NCBI GenBank assembly: GCA_034509425.1
Contig: JAVTVJ010000569.1
Span: 620,001 to 684,000 of the forward strand
Source of the DNA: Eopsaltria australis
Taxonomy: Eukaryota; Chordata; Aves; Passeriformes; Petroicidae
DNA: 64,000 nucleotides
Reading direction: 5' to 3'
Every line of letters begins with the position of its first letter. Position 1 is the first letter of the stretch. The notes beneath the pieces are model-generated. The model searched no databases, was not told the DNA's origin, and saw nothing but the letters and a program-made list of their open reading frames with translations. The position numbers and the translations under genes were made by a program. Of this stretch, positions 1 to 10,760 are shown piece by piece.

Positions 1-32
1 AGTCTCGCAGAGATGAAGCAAGGCTGCTGAAG

Positions 33-79
33 GGCGCGCAGGGAGCGCGCAGGGAGCGCGCAGGCAGTGCGCAGGCGGT
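33..79. repeat. 11-bp GC-rich tandem repeat (about 4 copies)
   Basis: About four units of an 11-bp motif of the form GCGCGCAGGGA run head to tail, and the last two copies diverge. It sits at the window edge in the 5' flank of MSX1. It reads as a short CpG-rich minisatellite and nothing suggests coding. Confidence 0.8.
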
Positions 80-1293
80 GCCCGACGCAGCAGAACTGTC
101 CTGGAGCTGCCCGTCCCCAAAGCCGGCTCGTGTCCTGAGGGTCTGTCTGGTCTCCTAAGAGCTGCTGTCTCGGGAGAAATAAAATAGAAACAAGGAAAAC
201 AACAACACCCCTCTCTTTTCTGAGTTCTGCCTTTAAGTCAAAGATAACGTTTATAAAAGGCAGACAATGCCCTGAATTGGCTTAGCGCTGCCTCCTGTCC
301 TTTCTCCCCATCCCCCACGCACTCCTCCCAACCCTTGTTGTATTCCCACCGAAATAAAATGCTATGGGTAATGGCTTTGCCTAGCACATTCATTATATTG
401 AAACGGGACTGTTTAGGATGCTAATTGCCCAATATTGTTATCTAGCACAACTGCCTTCAGGGAAACGCCACGGCTCCCAATAAAAACACCGGACTGGAAC
501 AAGCACCAATAAAGTCACCTATTTCCCGCTGCCCTTTCACTTCGATTTTCCTTGCAGCCCAGGGCGGAACAGGAGAGAGTCACCTAAAAGCAAACCAGAG
601 TAACAACAACACGAAAGAGGTACTGAAAAAGTTCCTAAAATCCAGTGGTGTTTTGGTCTCCCAAAACACCGTAAGCAAGGGAGGAAGAGTTTGGAAATTA
701 AAAATTTCCCGCTGAACACTGAAATCAATCTTGGGGGAGATTTCGTTTTGCAAATTTGTTTTCTCCATTCCTAACTTAAAACTTGTAGATTTCATTAAGA
801 AAGAAGGGAAAGAAAAAAAGGAGCAAGAAACGAAAGAAGCTTAACTGGCATCTCGTTTTCAGCCCAATAGATGAAAAGCCAGCATGTGAATTAGGATCAA
901 GTCCTTGCTATGGTGATTGCTACAGTGATTGAAATACCAGCGAGTATGACAGAAATGTAAACACAAAGCGCTCATTGCTGGGAGATAAATAAAGAGCTAA
1001 TTATCTCATTCTGTCAACTCTAAATGAGAGCGGCATCGCGCTCCCGGTATGGGACGCACACGCATCTCTTCAAACCTCAGCAACATCCCAATGTTCAAAT
1101 CATTGTGAAAAGTGAGGAAGAGAAAAAAAGCCAGCAGCTCTGATTTTTATTTTCATATTTCCATCAAACAACGAGATCGAACTCAGCCCAGGGGCTGCCT
1201 CGAGGTCTAATAAAAACATCATTTCTTCTTTTGCATAGTTAAGTTTGGAATCAGGGAAAAAATAATAATAATTGAAAAACCCAAACAAAACAA
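80..1293. other. MSX1 distal 5' flank, non-coding, candidate enhancer blocks
   Basis: No credible gene is present. The stretch is moderately AT-rich and unlike simple repeat. Two sub-blocks have the texture of conserved non-coding DNA. Around 360-500 there are several AATAAA/CAATAAA and ATTA cores with ATTGCCCAAT. Around 840-1050 there are CTAATTATC, GATTGAAAT, AAATAAAGAG and AAATGAGAG. Homeodomain (TAAT) and CDX/HOX-like cores are frequent. This is an inference from motif density alone; an alignment with chicken and mammal MSX1 flanks would decide it. Confidence 0.4.
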
Positions 1294-1311
1294 GATCCTA
1301 CCTGTAGGATC
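1294..1311. repeat. 18-bp perfect inverted repeat (GATCCTAC-CT-GTAGGATC)
   Basis: Eight-base arms GATCCTAC and GTAGGATC flank a 2-nt centre, with an ACCTGT E-box-like core in the middle. It lies 1.8 kb upstream of the MSX1 promoter. It could be a dimeric protein-binding site. The tight centre makes an RNA hairpin unlikely. Confidence 0.6.
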
Positions 1312-1489
1312 GGGTGGAGGGGGACACCGTGACACTGTGAAACATCCATATATGTGCGTGTTTTCTTAGTCGGGGGTGGGTGGGGGTGCATCTTCGTGCC
1401 GAGTACCAGGCTTTGGGAAAATGTCGTGTGATTGGTAGAGCAAACTAATTTTGTCAGGCTGAATGTGCCGATGTCCCAGGGCTAAGGCG

Positions 1490-1645
1490 CCTTGCTCCCT
1501 TGATGCGGGTTAACGTTCTCAATAGTCCCCCTCCAGCTGAAGCCTTTGATCAGACCGCTGCTGGCGCCTAAAAACAACATCACTTGTCTGCCTATTAGAG
1601 GCACTGACTAATCGTGACAGATTGTTTATTCTCGCAATTAGCAAT
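1490..1645. promoter_or_regulatory. Candidate MSX1 upstream enhancer with TCF/LEF, SMAD, FOX and homeodomain motifs
   Basis: Seen directly: CTTTGATC (TCF/LEF type) at 1544-1551 runs into CAGAC (SMAD box) at 1551-1555. GGCGCC follows at 1563-1568, forkhead-type TGTTTA at 1623-1628, and a homeodomain-type CAATTA at 1635-1640. MSX1 is an established BMP and Wnt target, so this cluster 1.5 kb upstream of the core promoter is a plausible signal-response element. Function is inferred; single motifs of this length also occur by chance. Confidence 0.4.
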
Positions 1646-1649
1646 GCAG

Positions 1650-1860
1650 CCGCTTCTCCGAGCACCCCCCACCCCCCGCCCCGACGCGGCCCGACCCGGC
1701 CCCCCGGCCCGATGGGGCGCGGGGGAGGCTGCGGGCAGCGCGGGCAGCGGCAGCGGCACCGGCGGGGCGCGGAACCGGCCCGGGCTGGGCTGGACTGGGC
1801 GGCGGCAGGAGCGCTCAGCGGGGCGGCACGGAGCAGGAGGGCAGCTGGGTGGACCGATGT
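1650..1860. other. CpG-rich, C-run-rich island upstream of MSX1
   Basis: The block is strongly GC-rich with many CpG and C/G runs. C runs at 1665-1670, 1672-1677, 1679-1682 and 1690-1692 would allow a G-quadruplex on the minus strand and an i-motif on the plus strand. The long open frames on both strands here are a by-product of stop-poor GC-rich sequence, not genes. It probably belongs to the CpG-island complex of the MSX1 promoter region. Confidence 0.65.
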
Positions 1861-2080
1861 GAGCTGTGTGTCTGTGCAAAGTGGGTTCACCTTCATGTAT
1901 AGGAATCTGCGAGAGTAGCCCGCAAACCACCTCCAGATCACCTTCACGCAGAGGGATCGTCCGTGAGCACAGCACATGCGGGAGGTGGGTGTGATGTACG
2001 TGCAGGACGCACGAAGCACCCCGCAAGGGCAGATGCTCACGCGTGTGTGAGATAAGTGTGTGGAGCTGCCCACAGGACAA
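1861..2080. other. Non-coding spacer, mixed composition
   Basis: TG/GT-rich single-copy sequence between the GC-rich block and the AT-rich block that follows. I see no gene, repeat family or clear regulatory signature in it. Confidence 0.5.
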
Positions 2081-2345
2081 TTAATTTCAACCAGATCCTG
2101 TTGCTTATCAGTTAATAAAATGTCTATTATATCAATTCATTTCATAATCTATATGCTCCTAATCTACTATCTTTATAGGGTCCAGTTAAAAGGAAAGGGA
2201 ATTCGCTGTCCCTCCCCGTTTAGATAATTGCCCTTAAATGACTGCAAGAGGCTCTTGTGTTCCGAGGAGATTAGAGCCCTGCAGCTATCAATAAACTTTT
2301 CTCAGCGAGCGGCCAATCCCGTTATTAGAGAGCCGGCTCCGTTTT
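2080..2345. promoter_or_regulatory. Candidate proximal enhancer of MSX1, AT-rich block inside CpG-rich flank
   Basis: The block holds many homeodomain and GATA-like cores (CAATTAATTT, TTATCAGTTAATAAA, ATTTCATAATC, TAGATAATTG, CTATCAATAAAC) and a CCAAT box at 2313-2317. It is about 0.8-1.1 kb upstream of the predicted transcription start. An AT-rich, motif-dense island within GC-rich flank is typical of conserved developmental enhancers. This is inference; conservation was not tested. Confidence 0.4.
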
Positions 2346-2600
2346 ACTGCACATCCGTCCTGGGCGCGGGGATAAGGGATCGTAAAACGAATTTACAAAA
2401 CAAAATAACCGGGACTTTAAGGGCTCAGGGGCTTATGTGTTCCTTTTTACGTGAACGAACATTTCGTTATCTGCAGAAACGCACACATCTATGCCATGAG
2501 AAGTAGCTCAATTTATGCGCTGTGTATGCGGGTACGTATATAAACGCAGATCTCCACAGTCACATCGAACACACCGCAGGGCCGGCGTTCGTTTGAAAAC
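2346..2600. other. Non-coding 5' flank
   Basis: No gene is seen. A canonical TATATAAA string occurs at 2537-2544, about 600 bp upstream of the main MSX1 promoter, and may be fortuitous. Confidence 0.4.
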
Positions 2601-2623
2601 CAAAACAAACAAACAAACAAAAC
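2601..2623. repeat. (CAAA)n simple repeat
   Basis: A short CAAA microsatellite of about five units in the MSX1 5' flank. Confidence 0.85.
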
Positions 2624-2880
2624 CCACAAAACGACTGCGAAACGGGCAGGGTCTCTTTCCCTTTGAGAGGTCACACTCGGGACAGCCCGGTATTTGCTAG
2701 TTTCGCAGAAAAGAGTGCTCGGGCTTGCTCCCTAGAGCTTATGAAAGGCAGAAAGGCCGGCACTTTTTTCCGACGTCAATAGATTTTTCCCTCAGTTTTG
2801 AGCCTTCCCGTCTCCACAGCGGAGCGCTGCGCCGGCAACCCGGTCTTCCTCTCTCCCGCCTGAGATGAGAGTCGGGGCGT

Positions 2881-2991
2881 GGAGTGGGGCCAGGGGATGC
2901 GAAGCGGGGCCGAGGGATGCGGAGCGGCACTGGGGATGCGGAGCGGCACCGAGGGATGCGGGGCCGGGGGATGAGGAGCGGGGCCAGGGCG
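2881..2991. repeat. Promoter-proximal GC-rich minisatellite (about 20-bp unit, 5-6 copies)
   Basis: Units of 19-20 bp built on GGAGCGG(G/C)(G/A)CC followed by GAGGGATGC run head to tail at 2881-2900, 2901-2920, 2921-2939 and 2940-2959. A shortened 15-bp unit (2960-2974) and a partial unit (2975-2991) follow. The array ends directly at the first GC box of the MSX1 promoter. It is G-rich on the plus strand. Copy number may vary between individuals, as is usual for such arrays. Confidence 0.85.
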
Positions 2992-3150
2992 GGGCGCGCG
3001 GGACGCTCCGACGGCAATGCCGGCCCCGCCCCTCCCGCGCGCCGCCAGGGCCGCAGCCAATGGGACGGCGCGGCCCCGCCCCCCGCGCGCCGGCTGGGCG
3101 GAGCCGGCCCCGCGCCGCTTTATGAGGCGGCGCCGCCGGCGCGGGGCCGG
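2988..3150 (+). promoter_or_regulatory. MSX1: MSX1 core promoter
   Basis: Seen in order: a GC box GGCGGGGCG at 2989-2997, CCCCGCCCC at 3024-3032, a CCAAT box in AGCCAATGGG (CCAAT 3057-3061), CCCCGCCCCCC at 3074-3084, GGGCGGAGCC at 3096-3105, and a TATA-like CTTTATGAG at 3118-3126. The CCAAT to TATA-like spacing (about 60 bp) is normal. A start at about 3145-3155 would give a 5' UTR of roughly 100 nt before the ATG at 3254. GGCGCC at 3129-3134 is compatible with BMP-SMAD binding. The start site is predicted, not measured. Confidence 0.65.
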
Positions 3151-3191
3151 AGCGCGCTGACGGCTGCCCGCGTCCCCCGCGCCCCGGCCCC

Positions 3192-3253
3192 ATGAGCGGC
3201 GGCGCTGCTCGCTCCCGCCCGGCCCTGCGGTGGCGACGGTGGGCCGCCCCTGC

Positions 3254-3275
<22 letters not shown>
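3192..3275 (+). CDS. Possible upstream ORF (27 codons) overlapping the MSX1 start
   Basis: ATG at 3192 opens a 27-codon frame ending at TGA 3273-3275. It is out of frame with MSX1, covers the first MSX1 ATG (3254), and its stop overlaps the second in-frame MSX1 ATG (3272) as ATGA. The start context is weak (C at -3, A at +4), so leaky scanning is expected. The Arg/Trp/Ala-rich peptide has no recognisable domain. If real, it would tune MSX1 translation rather than make a functional protein. Confidence 0.3.
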
Positions 3276-5545
<2,270 letters not shown>

Positions 5546-6150
5546 AGCCTGAGCCGAGTCCGGCCCAGCCCTGCTGGCTGTCTGCTCTCACTGGCTCCAC
5601 ACACATTTCCTCCCTGCTCCTCTGGCTCTTCTCTGTGGACTTCCCCATGGACCCTGTGGCAGAGACTCCTCCAGTCTGGCTCTGTTTGACCTTTCTGCTT
5701 CCCCCTCTGATGCTGAGCCACTGTCCCAGCACTGTTTTGATCTCCTCAGCAGTCCTGGGGAGCTGGCAGAAACCTGAGGCATCGCCCCAGCTTCTTCCAG
5801 GCATAGGGTTGTGATGGGCCAACTGTGTCCTGCTTCCCTGGGTCTAGCTGGCAGCCTGCAGAGAGTCCCCTGCCATGGGGGAAGGAACTGTGGAAGAGAT
5901 GGAAAAAGGGGGCTGAAAGACAGGCCGTTTCCCTTACTTTCTGCAAGGCGAGGTCAAGAGGCAGAAGTGTAGAACGGCCTTTCCCAATCCCATGTAACAG
6001 TGCTGCCTGTTACCTTCTTTGCTCCTCCACCAGCTCCTTTGGAAGGGGCTCTGTGTACTATGTAATATACTGTATATTTGAAATTTTATTATCATTTATA
6101 TTATAGCTATATTTGTTAAATAAATTAATTTTAAGCTACTGTTTGATGCA
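5546..6150 (+). other. MSX1: MSX1 3' UTR
   Basis: The first 450 nt are C/T-rich. The last 150 nt are strongly AT-rich, with TGTATATT (Pumilio-like) at 6071-6078 and an ATTTA pentamer. The UTR ends at the poly(A) signal. Such AT-rich MSX1 3' ends are usual and may govern mRNA stability. The exact cleavage site is inferred, probably near the CA at 6149-6150. Confidence 0.8.
6119..6124 (+). terminator. MSX1: MSX1 poly(A) signal AATAAA
   Basis: A canonical AATAAA, followed about 25 nt later by CA and then a T/G-rich element (TTTGTTTGCTTGCTC). This is a standard cleavage and polyadenylation arrangement, and it is the first good one after the stop codon. Confidence 0.85.
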
Positions 6151-6600
6151 ATTTGTTTGCTTGCTCTTTTCCCTCTTGGGGTTGACAGAAGACCAAATTT
6201 GTGTGTCGGGAGATGAGAGAGGGGCTGGCTGTAGTAGCCGTTTTCCCTCTTCTCCAGGAGACTCCAGCCTTGGGTGGTGAGACAGCAGCTCAGTTTTCAA
6301 CTTTCTGTGTATCCCGGAGCTGCCTTGTCCTCACAGCTGTTTGAGGTTTCCTCCTTTCTCCCCACTGCTCCTTGCCAGCAGTTCCCACCGCATCCCTGCC
6401 CCCAAGGAGCACTCGTGATCGCTGCTGCTTCCCACAGTGGCTCCGGGATCAGCCGTGTTTCCTTAGCCCTAGGAAAGAGAAAAGTTTCTCCTCTCTCTTC
6501 CTGGTCCCTGTGTCTGGGAGGGTCCCGGCGGCAGGCCCCGCTGGATGTGAACACTGGGGAGGACTTGACGTGTCCCACACCTTAGTGCCAAACCTAGCGC
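6151..6600. other. Intergenic spacer after MSX1
   Basis: Single-copy sequence of average GC. Open frames occur on both strands but none resembles a known protein. In mammals an antisense MSX1 transcript starts downstream of the gene; nothing in this segment by itself shows such a transcript. Confidence 0.5.
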
Positions 6601-7110
6601 GAAATCAAGGGCTTTCCCCAGAGCTCCATTTGCCGGCCGGTATTACTCGGGGGAAAGGAGCACCGGGCTTTGGGGCGGTGGTGAGGAGAGGGGGCTGTCG
6701 CGGTGCTGAAGAAGGGGATAAAGGACGCTGATGGCGAGGTAGTGTCAGCACCGGGGGATGGAGTGTAGGGACGATGGTGCTGGGCACGAGTGCGGGCCCG
6801 CGGCCGGTGGAACCCGCGGGACTGGCAGTCGGGACCGCTCGGCGCCGCGTCTCCTGCCCGCCCTCGGGCTTTCGAGCGCCCCGTCGTTCATAGCGGCTGA
6901 CTCCGCTGAAAAGCCGCCCCGGCCGACCACGGCCCCAAGGAAACCGCTGGCGACGGCCGAGAGCCCTGCGGAGAAGATCGGCGGACACGCAGCCCCGGCT
7001 CCGCGCCTGCCGATCCTGCCAGCACCGGCGCCACCGCCTCGCCGCGTTCCCCGCCGGCTGCGCCCTGAGCCCCCTCAGTGCGCCGCTCCACCCAGTTTGG
7101 TTTGACGATT
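6600..7110. other. CpG island 0.5-1 kb downstream of the MSX1 poly(A) site
   Basis: CpG density and GC content are high, especially at 6780-7090. This second island is separate from the promoter island. It could be a Polycomb-bound element or the promoter of an MSX1 antisense or other non-coding RNA. The sequence alone does not say which. Frames on both strands (for example 6605-7144) follow from stop-poor composition. Confidence 0.7.
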
Positions 7111-7789
7111 CCCTCGGGTAAGGGAGAGCGTTGGTTTCCCCCATTTTTATTTATTTTTTATTATTTTTTTTTTTTAGTTTCATGCTTTATCTTTGTGCTC
7201 AAGGAATGACCGCTGTGAAATTGGGACTCTATATTTTTCTTTCTGTCTTTCCCCCCACCCCCACCCCGCTGCTTTCATTTCCAGCAATTTAAAACGTTAA
7301 GGTTGAAGCAGAGAAGGAAAATAATTGCTGTAATGAGGCTCGGCAATCTTCTGCAGGCACTGTGGCTCCAGCGAGACTGTAGCTGGGGGCGAGGCAGGAC
7401 TTTTATCATCTCCTAAATATCAATGATACTTTCAATAACTCAGCGAAACAACATACCTGAACACAGTCACTTTCTCCAGAGCACGGCTGCTCTAATTCCC
7501 CTTCTCATCTCTCACTCCGCTCTAGCCGCCCAGTAATTTTTGAGCTGGGGTGAGTTTGGGGCTTTTGTGGTTGTTTATTTTCTTTTTTTTTTTTTTTTTC
7601 CTGTACTTTTTCCCAATCCCTTTCTTTTCCGATCATTTCTCTGTGCAAATGACAGTGTCTGTGATCCTGACCCCAGCGCACAACGCCACGCCGGAGCGGG
7701 AGAGCTCTGTGCCGACTTTTTCCCACGTTGTGTCTCTGGCAGAAAAAGGCTGGATATCTCCAGCTTATCTCTCTCTCTAACTTAGCCTC
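7111..7789. other. AT-rich block with T tracts, candidate conserved element at 7280-7550
   Basis: Contains T runs at 7164-7175 and 7583-7599. Between them, about 7280-7550 is non-repetitive with CAGCAATTTAAAACG, ATAATTGCTGTAATG, CTAAATATCAATGATAC and CAGTAATTTTTG, the texture of a developmental enhancer. No gene is seen. Confidence 0.4.
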
Positions 7790-7830
7790 TGCGCGATTAG
7801 ACCGCGGGTTTGGGGAGATCTAATCGCGCA
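7790..7830. repeat. 12-bp perfect inverted repeat with homeodomain cores
   Basis: TGCGCGATTAGA at 7790-7801 and TCTAATCGCGCA at 7819-7830 are exact reverse complements around a 17-nt centre. Each arm carries a TAAT core joined to a CpG-containing GCGC. This could bind a homeodomain dimer or form a stem-loop in a transcript. No function is known to me. Confidence 0.85.
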
Positions 7831-8014
7831 GGAGGCCGGGTTTATCCTGTAAAGATGCCCTTAAAATCCGAGAGAGATTTTAAACAGCGAGGACTGCCTT
7901 ACTGCCTTGAGCTGGCTCCCCTCAAGCGCCGCTCCCCTTTGCCGGCACCTTTGGGCGCTGCGGCGCGGGGCTCCGGGCAAAGCGGGACCCTTTCATCTCT
8001 CCGCTTTGTCTCTG

Positions 8015-8029
<15 letters not shown>
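7831..8029. other. GC-rich non-coding segment
   Basis: Moderately CpG-rich single-copy sequence leading into the T tract. No gene is identified. Confidence 0.5.

Positions 8030-8090
<61 letters not shown>
8030..8090. repeat. Poly(T) homopolymer of 61 nt
   Basis: An uninterrupted run of T, preceded by TTTTC-type imperfect repeats from about 8014. The flank does not look like a retrocopy tail, because the sequence just right of the run has no TTTATT (reverse of AATAAA). It may be a long mononucleotide microsatellite whose length is uncertain for sequencing reasons. Confidence 0.9.
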
Positions 8091-8091
<1 letters not shown>

Positions 8092-9300
8092 TACATTATG
8101 TTAACTCGGGGTGGATATTCGAGGCACAGGATTCCTATTGAACATGTCTTTGCTTTAAGTTTTCCCCCTGACCCTTGGGCTAAAGTCCTTGGTTGCTCAA
8201 TTAAACCCAGATGAGAACAATTAATAACTAAGTAATGACAATAAGTTGGGAATCACACGGATGAACGCTCCATGTGAATAGGAAAAGCTCACACAAAAGA
8301 GCAAAAAGGATTTGTCGGCTCTTTTTAAGGGGGAATTGGCTTTTCTTTTTTCTTGCCTCTGGCTTACCAGCAAATAAAACTCACTTTTGTGTCTTTGTCG
8401 CCTTAAGGATCTCAGTGGGCAGTTGGAAGTGAGAATGGCTGTTTTCCTTTCAACTTGAGGGTGCTGGCGCCACGCAGCCCCAAGGATAGAGAGTAGCCAA
8501 AGCAAAGTTTCCTAATAACTCCCCTCTCCCCCGCCACCCCTCCCCAGTCACGCCGGTACCCCCCTCCCCTCCATGCATATCTCCACACGCACTCCTAGAG
8601 AGCCTCGGCAGACAGACGAGAGAAAGCAGAGGGGCCCCGAGCACATCCACGGACCACGGCGGACTCACAGCCGAGACTGACCCTGCCGTGGGAAAGCGAT
8701 AGCGCCTTGGTGCGACACTTTCCACGGAGAGTAGGAAATACAGCTCACAGCAGCCACAGCACGGAGAGGGAGCAAACACGCACAGAATCACATATAAAAT
8801 AAAAGAGAAGCCATTTTTCCACTCTTATTCCCACAAAGGAGGGGAGCGAATCTGTTACCCGTACACAGGGGCAGCCCCCGGCGCATCTTCCCGGCACCGG
8901 TTCCATGCAAGCTCAGGAGCCCCGGCTGGGAACGCCGCAGGATCGCGCCCGGCTCCGGCTGTGGCAGAAGGGCAGAGTGGCACACAGCGAGGGCTGAGCG
9001 CTTAAAAAGCAAGGAAAGGCTCTCCTTCGGTTTTAGCTACAGAGAAGGTGACTACCGGGAAAACCTGCTGCGCAAATCGTTGGTTAAACCGTACATTTGT
9101 CATCTGCTCTGAATTTCTCGTGGTTTTGGGGTTTCTTTCCGAATTCTCTCTTTCACTCGAAACACGAATCAGTGCCCCTTTGAATACTTTATCGAATGTT
9201 TTTCGTAGAGCTCAAGTGAAGTGGGAGCTTAAAAGCTTGTTTTCCAAAGTTAGGGCAGGCTAAATTCAGCAAGTGAGTTAGGCGCGGCAGCAGCCTCCTG
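8091..9300. other. Non-coding, CpG-rich patches at 8460-8780 and 8850-9000
   Basis: No supported gene. Two patches are CpG-rich compared with the later desert and continue the GC-rich domain around MSX1. The domain ends near 9.3 kb. The 8450-8791 minus-strand frame shows no recognisable domain. Confidence 0.5.
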
Positions 9301-9990
9301 CTGCTCAGGATTGTGCCTGAGAACAGAACCTTAAGAAATTACAGGCAAAACAGGGAAGCTGCCTAACTTACCCATTGTAAAGGGAAGGGGAGGAGGTGAG
9401 TGTTTCTCAGTAGTGCTCATAAGCTTAAATACAGGCTCATCATTTTGTGTGAATCTCCTGAGTCACATCAGACCTTTTTCCTTAAAATCTGGGAAGTGAA
9501 AGGTCTGTTGAACAAACTGGATGCCTTCAGGAGGAAGTGGGATGCTTGGCACTAACTTCCTGAATTTAGGTAAACAGCTGAACTCAGGTATTCTGTGTGC
9601 GAAGTGAAAATACCAATCACCAGCTTATTAGAGGCTCAAAGGTAATTGCTCTTCATCTCTTCTAATGATACATTTGATTTTATATTAGACACGGAGGTGG
9701 CCAGAGAGAGAGCAAGAAAATTCAGCTTCATAAGCAGTCTTGAGACCAGGACACTCCTTCGAGCAGTCATGGGGCTGTCCAAATTAAATCCAGCAGTGGT
9801 GACTGGTGAGTAAGCTCCCAATGCATGGAATATAATATGCTGTACCCAGTGAGCTCCTGGATGCAATGAGGTACTTCACCCACTCTCTAATTCTTCACAA
9901 AAAGCAGGCTGATGTGACTTCTGCACCGAACTGTAAGGGAGTCTGTGGCAGAGACTCTTTCTTCATGCGTTTCATAGTGCTGGCCCCCAC
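9301..9990. other. Intergenic, nothing recognised
   Basis: AT-rich single-copy sequence with no gene, repeat or regulatory signature that I can support. Confidence 0.5.
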
Positions 9991-10064
9991 TATGTATCTG
10001 TATCTATTTATATCCATATAATCTATGTATTCTACATCTATATCTATCTACATGTATCTATAGA
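9991..10064. repeat. Degenerate (TATC/TATCTA)n microsatellite
   Basis: Interrupted TATCTA, TATC and TGTATC units over about 75 bp. Confidence 0.8.
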
Positions 10065-10504
10065 AGAATACATATATTCTAACCCAATGAGTATGTGGAT
10101 CTCTGAAATTTTCTTTTATTAGCTTTTAGCTCTCTCCACACCTTATGTGAAGCACAGTGGTGTCTGTCCCTGGCCTGAGCAATCTGTTCCACAGCAGGGA
10201 GCCAAAAAATGAGGCATTGCGATAATGGGCATTGCAACACAGCTCCTTGGGGCTGGCCCGAGGCCCCCTCTGCAACACGGACCCATTGTCTGTCCAGCTC
10301 TGTGGCAGGAGAAGCTGGAGGCAGAACCAGAAGCAACAGCTCTGACTCATTTAACTACGAGCTGTAAATTGTAACATGCTGCACAAGAGAGATGTGGTAG
10401 TGATTTGCTTGCAGCAGTAAACCGATCGACATTAACTCTGCTCCATTGTACTTCTTCATCTCAGAGATCTTTTATCCCTCCAGGCTGGATCCGGTTCCCA
10501 CCCT
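10065..10504. other. Intergenic, nothing recognised
   Basis: Single-copy sequence between the microsatellite and the orphan CpG island. The small minus-strand frames (10079-10350) overlap in different frames and resemble nothing I know. Confidence 0.5.
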
Positions 10505-10760
10505 GCAGTGATTAAAGGGAAAGCGAGGAGGCAGCTACCTGGACCCGGTCTCCCTCGTGCGACCAGGAATGTGCAATAAACCCCCGTGCAAAGCCCTCCT
10601 TTTCATCTGGGGAAGTGGCGCGGCTGAGGATCCCACTGCGCACGGAGCCAAACTCCGCCCGGGACCCGAGAGCCCGGAGCCGGCTCACCCGTGCGCTGCT
10701 GCCCGGTGAGCGACGGAGTCCCCTCGGCCCGTAACCAATTCTCACGGCGGTGTGAACAAC
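10505..10760. other. Orphan CpG island in AT-rich desert
   Basis: I count about 22 CpG in about 215 bp (10541-10760), while the flanks have almost none. It includes CCCGGTGAGCG at 10702-10712, a good 5' splice-donor context on the plus strand, and GCAATAAACCCCC upstream. No protein of known family is visible on either strand. It may be the promoter and first exon of an unannotated non-coding RNA, or a regulatory island of MSX1. Confidence 0.65.

Noticed and set aside
1519..2080. Minus-strand frames of 184 and 161 codons and plus-strand frames of 82-98 codons
   Set aside because: They come from the GC-rich, stop-poor block at 1650-1860. Overlapping frames are open on both strands and there are no domains.
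7899..8214. Frames rich in Lys (minus) or Phe (plus) across the T tract
   Set aside because: They are translations of a 61-nt homopolymer.
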